From assembly GCF_036634175.1 (NCBI RefSeq), contig NZ_JAZIFX010000001.1:7998001-8062000 (forward strand): a stretch of DNA of 64,000 nucleotides, written 5' to 3'. The notes below the pieces were generated by a model. The model made no database searches. It saw nothing but the letters and a program-made list of their open reading frames with translations, and was not told the DNA's origin. Position numbers and translations under genes: made by a program. This document shows, piece by piece, positions 60,393 through 64,000 of the stretch. Position 1 is the first letter of the stretch; each line of letters opens with the position of its first letter. The stretch comes from Streptomyces sp. P9-A2 (GTDB taxonomy: Bacteria > Actinomycetota > Actinomycetes > Streptomycetales > Streptomycetaceae).

Positions 60393-61436
60393 TCAGCCCA
60401 GGTTGCCGAGGCGGGCCTCGCGCCACAGGTCGACGCCGCCGTCGGTGGCGTACTTGTCGATCTCGGCCAGCTCCTCGCCGCTGAAGTCGAGGTTGTCCAG
60501 GGCGGCGACGTTCTGCTCCAGCTGCTCGGTGCGGGACGCGCCGATGACCAGCGAGGTGACGCGCCGGTCCCGCAGGGCCCAGGCCAGCGCCATCTGCGCC
60601 AACGTCTGCCCACGGCGGGCCGCGATGTCGTTGAGGGCGCGCAGCCGGTGCAGCATGTCGTCCGTCAGCCACGCGGTGTCGAACGACTTGCCCTGCGTCG
60701 CCCGCGAACCCTGCGGCACACCGTCCAGGTAGCGCCCGGTCAGCAGCCCCTGCGCCAGCGCAGTGAACCCGATGATCCCGAAGCCCTCCTCCTGGGCCAC
60801 GTCCAGCAGCCCCTCGGTCTCGATCCAGCGGTTCAGCATGTTGTACGAGGGCTGGTGGATCAGCAGCGGGGTTCCGAGGTCCCGGAGAATGGCGACCGCC
60901 TCACGGGTGCGCTCGGCGTCGTAGGAGGAGACGCCGACGTAGAGCGCTTTGCCCTGGCGGACCGCGGTGTCCAGCGCGCCCATGGTCTCCTCGAGGGGAG
61001 TGGTGGCGTCGAGCCGGTGGGAGTAGAAGATGTCCACGTAGTCCAGGCCCATCCGCTCCAGCGACCGGTCCAGCGAGGCGAGCATGTACTTGCGTGAGCC
61101 GCCCCCCTGGCCGTAGGGGCCCGGCCACATGTCCCAGCCGGCCTTGGTGGAGATCACCAGCTCGTCCCGGTACGGGGCGAGGTCCTGCTTCATCAGCCGG
61201 CCGAAGTTGACCTCCGCGGCGCCGTAGGGCGGTCCGTAGTTGTTCGCGAGGTCGTGGTGGGTGATGCCGAGGTCGAAGGCGCGCAGCGCGATCTCGCGCT
61301 GGGTCCCGAAGGCCCGGTCGTCACCGAAGTTGTGCCAGTAGCCCAGGGAGAGCAGGGGGAGGTCGAGCCCCGAACGCCCGGTGCGTCGGTAGCGCATGGT
61401 GCCGTTGTAGCGTTCAGGGTTGATCACGTGGTTCAT
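60393..61436 (-). CDS. Aldo/keto reductase, YghZ/MgrA type
   Basis: This 347-residue NADPH-dependent barrel enzyme is related to L-glyceraldehyde 3-phosphate reductase. It starts RYRRTGRSGLDLPLLSLGYW and has HHDLANNYGPPYG (Asp/Tyr), Lys in ISTKAGWDMWPGPYG, His in IFYSHRLD and the cofactor loop VIGASRTEQLEQN. The RTGRSGLDLP start and GWDMWPGP are hallmarks of the YghZ group, which detoxifies methylglyoxal and reduces small aldehydes. GGAGAA lies seven bases before ATG 61436. Confidence 0.92.
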   Translation of the reverse strand: MNHVINPERYNGTMRYRRTGRSGLDLPLLSLGYWHNFGDDRAFGTQREIALRAFDLGITHHDLANNYGPPYGAAEVNFGRLMKQDLAPYRDELVISTKAGWDMWPGPYGQGGGSRKYMLASLDRSLERMGLDYVDIFYSHRLDATTPLEETMGALDTAVRQGKALYVGVSSYDAERTREAVAILRDLGTPLLIHQPSYNMLNRWIETEGLLDVAQEEGFGIIGFTALAQGLLTGRYLDGVPQGSRATQGKSFDTAWLTDDMLHRLRALNDIAARRGQTLAQMALAWALRDRRVTSLVIGASRTEQLEQNVAALDNLDFSGEELAEIDKYATDGGVDLWREARLGNLG

Positions 61437-61712
61437 CGGGCGTTCTCCGGGTGCGATTCAAGGGTGTCCGGGGGACTCTGGAACCCTGCCCACAGTGCCC
61501 CCGCGTGATCCGGAAGTCCAACCGGTCCTTTTCATGGAACTCGGCGATACCGCTTCTGAACCGTGGGACCGGGTGAGGGCCCGGTGGGCGGCGGCGGACC
61601 GCCGTACGGGACCGGCGCGGGCCGATTGACGGATTACCGCCCCCGCCCGGTGGGCAGGGAGGCCGTGAATGTCATGAGCACGACTAACCTGTCCCCCACG
61701 AGGAGGTCGATC

Positions 61713-62309
61713 ATGCGCATCCGTACGCTGACCGGAAGCCTGGCCGCGGTTCTGGTGCTTTCCTCCCCCCTGCTGTGGGGCGGCCAGGCCGTGGCCGCCC
61801 CGTCCGGCGCACCCGAGCAGACCTCGGCCGCGCGCCTGCTCACCTACGACGCCGGCGGCTCCGCGGAGTTCAGGTCCGCCGTCGACCGAGGAGCGGCGGT
61901 CTGGAACGAGAGCGTCGACACCGTGGAACTCCGCCCGGCCGCGTCCGGGCAGCGTGCCAACATCCGGGTCCTGGCGGACAACGGCTGGCCGCGCGCCCTG
62001 CCCACCTCCCTGGGCAACGGCACCGTCTACATCGGGCGTCAGGCCGTGAACCAGGGCTACGACACGGTCCGCATCTCGGCCCACGAGCTCGGGCACATCC
62101 TGGGCCTGCCGGACCGTAAGCCGGGACCCTGCTCCAGCCTGATGTCCGGCTCCAGCGCGGGGACCGCGTGCACCAACCGTTACCCGAACGCGGCGGAGAG
62201 GGCGGAGGTCGAGGACAACTTCGCCGGTGCCCTCTCCGGAGCGCCGGAGGGGACGGAACGGGCAGGGGTGCCGGGACCGGCGCCTCGAGCCGTGCTGATC
62301 AGGGACTGA
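61713..62309 (+). CDS. snpA: Snapalysin (M7 zinc metalloprotease)
   Basis: This 198-residue secreted protease has a signal peptide (about residues 1-28), a short propeptide and a catalytic domain with SAHELGHILGLPD. That is the HExxHxxGxxD zinc site of snapalysin, followed by a CSSLMSG Met-turn and paired cysteines CSSLM/CTNRY. It cleaves proteins next to aromatic residues outside the cell. AGGAGG stands six bases before ATG 61713. The LysR-type activator usually divergent from snpA is missing here. Confidence 0.93.
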   Translation: MRIRTLTGSLAAVLVLSSPLLWGGQAVAAPSGAPEQTSAARLLTYDAGGSAEFRSAVDRGAAVWNESVDTVELRPAASGQRANIRVLADNGWPRALPTSLGNGTVYIGRQAVNQGYDTVRISAHELGHILGLPDRKPGPCSSLMSGSSAGTACTNRYPNAAERAEVEDNFAGALSGAPEGTERAGVPGPAPRAVLIRD

Positions 62310-62392
62310 CCGGCGGTCCCGCCGCGCACACGGGACCACCTCGCACGCCGCTCACCCGTCCGATGTGACTGTCGAGACGAAGGCGGCTATGG

Positions 62393-62406
62393 TTGACCCA
62401 GGTCAA
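62393..62406. promoter_or_regulatory. TTGACC-CA-GGTCAA operator-like dyad
   Basis: Two 6-bp arms with a 2-bp centre overlap a plausible -10 region (TATGGT at 62388-62393). Function unknown; no intact plus-strand gene follows. Confidence 0.5.
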
Positions 62407-62458
62407 GGCGCCGGAACTCCCGGAGCCGGTCCGTGCGTTGGTGGTCCAAGGAAAGACG

Positions 62459-62475
62459 CCCCGCTTCCTGCGGGG
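62459..62475 (+). mobile_element. Possible remnant right end of an IS200/IS605-type element
   Basis: CCCCGC (62459-62464), loop TTCCT and GCGGGG (62470-62475) followed by AGATG resemble the short terminal hairpin at the right ends of IS200/IS605 (tnpB-bearing) elements. No transposase remains, and the assignment rests only on this hairpin and its position at the border of a copied segment. Confidence 0.3.
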
Positions 62476-62507
62476 AGATGCAGGTGCAAGGCCTGCCCAG
62501 CGCTCCA

Positions 62508-62577
62508 CGTCGTAGTCGCCCTTGCGGTAGGCGAGCTCGCCGTCCAGCATCGCGGCCGCGATGGCGAGGATGTCCTG
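62508..62577 (-). repeat. 70-bp exact inverted duplicate of TPR gene interior (source 45109-45178)
   Basis: The reverse complement of 62508-62577 is identical to 45109-45178, which encodes the TPR segment ILAIAAAMLDGELAYRKGDY and flanking codons. Identity stops abruptly on both sides. Exact identity of coding sequence in a non-coding place suggests recent copying or a remnant of a mostly deleted second copy. Confidence 0.9.
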
Positions 62578-62583
62578 CGCAAA

Positions 62584-62615
62584 CCCCGCCCCCGAACCTC
62601 CGTTCGGGGGCGGGG
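62584..62615. terminator. 14-bp perfect stem-loop downstream of the S1 protease
   Basis: CCCCGCCCCCGAAC (62584-62597) and its complement at 62602-62615 enclose a CTCC loop. The stem is extended by GCAA (62579-62582) and TTGC (62617-62620). It follows the minus-strand protease stop at 62669. Confidence 0.85.
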
Positions 62616-62668
62616 CTTGCGTCGTTGGCGCTACGGGCCCTGAGTGCCGGCCGGGCCGTGGAGCCGGG

Positions 62669-63838
62669 TCACGCCGTGTGCAGGGTCAGCCCGTAGCGGC
62701 CCAGGATCTCGTTGATCGGCTGGAACCAGGTCTCGCCCCCGGAGGAGCAGTTGCCCCAGCCGCCGGAAGTGACGCCCTGCGCCTGGTCACCGCTGATGAA
62801 CGAGCCGCCCGAGTCGCCGCCTTCGGCGCAGACGCTCGTCTTCGTCATCTGATGCACCGCGCCCTGGCTGTAGTTGACGGTCTCGTTCTTGGCCAGGAGC
62901 CTGCCGCAGTGCCAGCGGGTCGTGGAGCCCGAGCGGCAGATCGAGGCGCCGACCGGGGCCTCGTTGGAGCCGCGCACCAACTGGTCGGAGACCGTTCCCC
63001 AGCCGAGCACGACCGGAACCGTCCACCAGCCGCTGCCCACGTTGACCCACGCGTAGTCGTTGCCCGGGAACGAGGAGCCCTGGAAGTTGCCGATGTAGGA
63101 GCCGTCCCAGCCCCGCACCTGGCCGCCCACGCCGCCGCAGTGCCCGGCGGTCACGAAGCCGCCGTGGACCGAGAAGCCGATGGAGCAACGGACGTTGCCC
63201 GTGTAGTAGGGATCGCCACCCACCGTTCCGGCGGCGAAGGTCTCGGCGGCCGCCCGCACGGTGCGCACGGTGACCGGTCCTGCCTCGCGGGCCTCGGAGA
63301 GGAACCGCCGGACATCGTTGTCGGTCCGCTCGCCCTCGACGACGTTCACGACCACCGTGTTGGCGGCCGGGTCCACGGACCAACTGCTCACGCCCGACGG
63401 CGCGTCGAGGCGGTCCAGGCGCGACACGGTCGTGTCGAGCCGGTGAGCGCTGTGCTCGACGGTGCGGACGGCCGCACCGGAGGACCGGAGGCTGCGGACG
63501 GTGGCGGCGTCGGCGTCCGGGGTGACGGCGACGGTCAGCTTCTCGCTCTTCGCGTCGAACCAGGCGCCGCCGTACGCCGGTCCGGCGGTCTTGCGGGCCT
63601 TGGGCTCGAGTGCGGTGGCCCGCTGTTCGGCGGCGAGCCGTTCCTCGGCCTCGGCGGGGGAGAGGCCGAAGTCCCGCTGCATGGCTTGCAGCAGGGCGGT
63701 GGAGGCCGGCGCGGAGGCGGCGGGGGAGCCGGAACCGGGGGTGTCGCTCGCCGAGGCGGGCGGAGTGCCGGCCGCGGTCCAACTGCCGATCATGAGGAGT
63801 GCGGCCACGCAGGCACGCGTGAGTCCGGTGCGTCCCAT
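62669..63838 (-). CDS. Secreted streptogrisin-like S1 serine protease
   Basis: This 389-residue pre-pro-protease has a signal peptide (about residues 1-31). The Pro_Al_protease-type prodomain with ALLQAMQRDFGLSPAEAEER runs to about residue 190. The mature chymotrypsin-fold domain has His in FVTAGHCGG, Asp in FPGNDYAWV and Ser in CAEGGDSGGSF. It should self-process and digest extracellular protein. ATG 63838 has AAGGG eight bases upstream. A perfect TGAGAGCGCTCTCA lies 51 bp upstream, shared with the GH64 gene, so both may belong to one regulon. Confidence 0.93.
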   Translation of the reverse strand: MGRTGLTRACVAALLMIGSWTAAGTPPASASDTPGSGSPAASAPASTALLQAMQRDFGLSPAEAEERLAAEQRATALEPKARKTAGPAYGGAWFDAKSEKLTVAVTPDADAATVRSLRSSGAAVRTVEHSAHRLDTTVSRLDRLDAPSGVSSWSVDPAANTVVVNVVEGERTDNDVRRFLSEAREAGPVTVRTVRAAAETFAAGTVGGDPYYTGNVRCSIGFSVHGGFVTAGHCGGVGGQVRGWDGSYIGNFQGSSFPGNDYAWVNVGSGWWTVPVVLGWGTVSDQLVRGSNEAPVGASICRSGSTTRWHCGRLLAKNETVNYSQGAVHQMTKTSVCAEGGDSGGSFISGDQAQGVTSGGWGNCSSGGETWFQPINEILGRYGLTLHTA

Positions 63839-63888
63839 GGAAGATGCCCTTCGTCGTTCCAGCGAGGTGGGGTGGAACAAACGCAATC

Positions 63889-63902
63889 TGAGAGCGCTCT
63901 CA
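63889..63902. promoter_or_regulatory. Second copy of the TGAGAGCGCTCTCA palindrome
   Basis: Identical in all 14 positions to the site at 14040-14053. It lies 51 bp upstream of the protease start, inside the likely promoter. Confidence 0.75.
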
Positions 63903-64000
63903 TCTGAGTCGGGCAGAGCCTAGCGGGCTTGGGCTATCAGGTCCATGCCAATGACGGAATCCGGTGCTTCGCCTGCCGGTTGCTCGCATGTGACAGGTAC

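Larger units (their letters stand above)
62310..62668. other. Mosaic intergenic region with copied and mobile-element-like pieces
   Basis: In order it holds the TTGACC/GGTCAA dyad (62393-62406), a hairpin resembling IS200/IS605 ends (62459-62475), the inverted exact copy of 70 bp of the TPR gene (62508-62577), and the protease terminator (62584-62615). No intact gene is present. The minus-strand frame 62550-62299 begins with the copied TPR codons but is otherwise without family features. Confidence 0.65.

Noticed and set aside
62299..62550. Minus-strand frame beginning MLDGELAYRKGDYD
   Set aside because: Only the first 14 residues match the TPR protein, due to the copied 70-bp segment; the rest is unrelated and lacks a ribosome site.

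Overview
The window is a GC-rich (about 72% by eye) actinobacterial chromosome segment that looks like Streptomyces. Supporting signs are Streptomyces-type gene families (DUF397 with a DUF5753 XRE regulator, DUF5133, SAV_5884-type graspetide genes, snapalysin, streptogrisin-like proteases, LAL-type LuxR, PucR and TioE-type double-MerR regulators), GTG starts behind GGAGG-type ribosome sites, very strong stem-loop terminators, and two rare in-frame TTA codons. No rRNA, tRNA, CRISPR array, replication origin or intact transposase was seen.

Layout. 1-3.3 kb: the 3' part of a mycothiol-dependent formaldehyde dehydrogenase coupled to an MBL-fold hydrolase, then an SDR gene behind a long leader hairpin. 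3.5-10.5 kb: a membrane-anchored S1 protease, a PPOX protein, an orphan DUF35 Zn-ribbon protein, an orphan ATP-grasp enzyme, a peptidoglycan-binding membrane protein, a sugar/nucleoside kinase followed in frame by a truncated RpiR regulator remnant, and a HAD phosphatase with a collagen-like tail. 10.6-19.8 kb: a GT-C membrane glycosyltransferase containing a TTA codon, a secreted GH64 beta-1,3-glucanase, an aldo/keto reductase, an ABC exporter and a GlxA-type regulator. 19.8-21.0 kb: a compact graspetide (RiPP) pair, tgmA and tgmB. 21.7-27.0 kb: a tail-anchored repeat protein, a gene broken by an amber codon, and a four-gene cluster of three Roadblock/LC7 proteins plus a PATAN/DUF4388 protein.

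27.1-39.9 kb is a coherent redox/oxygen-stress block: flavohemoprotein, STAS anti-anti-sigma protein, a DevR/DevS-like (OsdR/OsdK-like) response regulator and double-GAF heme-type kinase, a GH65 phosphorylase-type enzyme, a lamin-tail secreted protein, ferredoxin-NADP reductase FprA with an iron-box-like site, and a 912-aa SpoIIE-type phosphatase sensor. 40.2-43.6 kb holds a HEAT-like protein, the DUF397/DUF5753 regulatory pair and a DUF574 methyltransferase. 43.9-53.3 kb holds a TPR protein, a secreted cutinase/PET-hydrolase-like enzyme, LuxR and PucR regulators, and an erythromycin-esterase-like gene divergent from a double-MerR regulator. 54.8-59.7 kb is a five-gene livFGHMK-type ABC importer operon with every junction overlapping. 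59.8-64 kb holds an MSMEG_6728-family protein, an aldo/keto reductase, snapalysin and a streptogrisin-like protease.

The most unusual non-coding structure is: (i) an identical 14-bp palindrome in front of both the GH64 glucanase and the terminal S1 protease, 50 kb apart; (ii) two diverged copies of a roughly 300-bp element with 15-bp terminal inverted repeats, one supplying the end of the sensor kinase gene; (iii) a 70-bp exact inverted copy of the TPR gene interior placed 17 kb away; (iv) palindromic CCGGTAGGGC motifs around the OsdR/OsdK-like genes; and (v) a roughly 190-bp GGCTCC/GGGCTCC mixed-unit array upstream of the liv operon.
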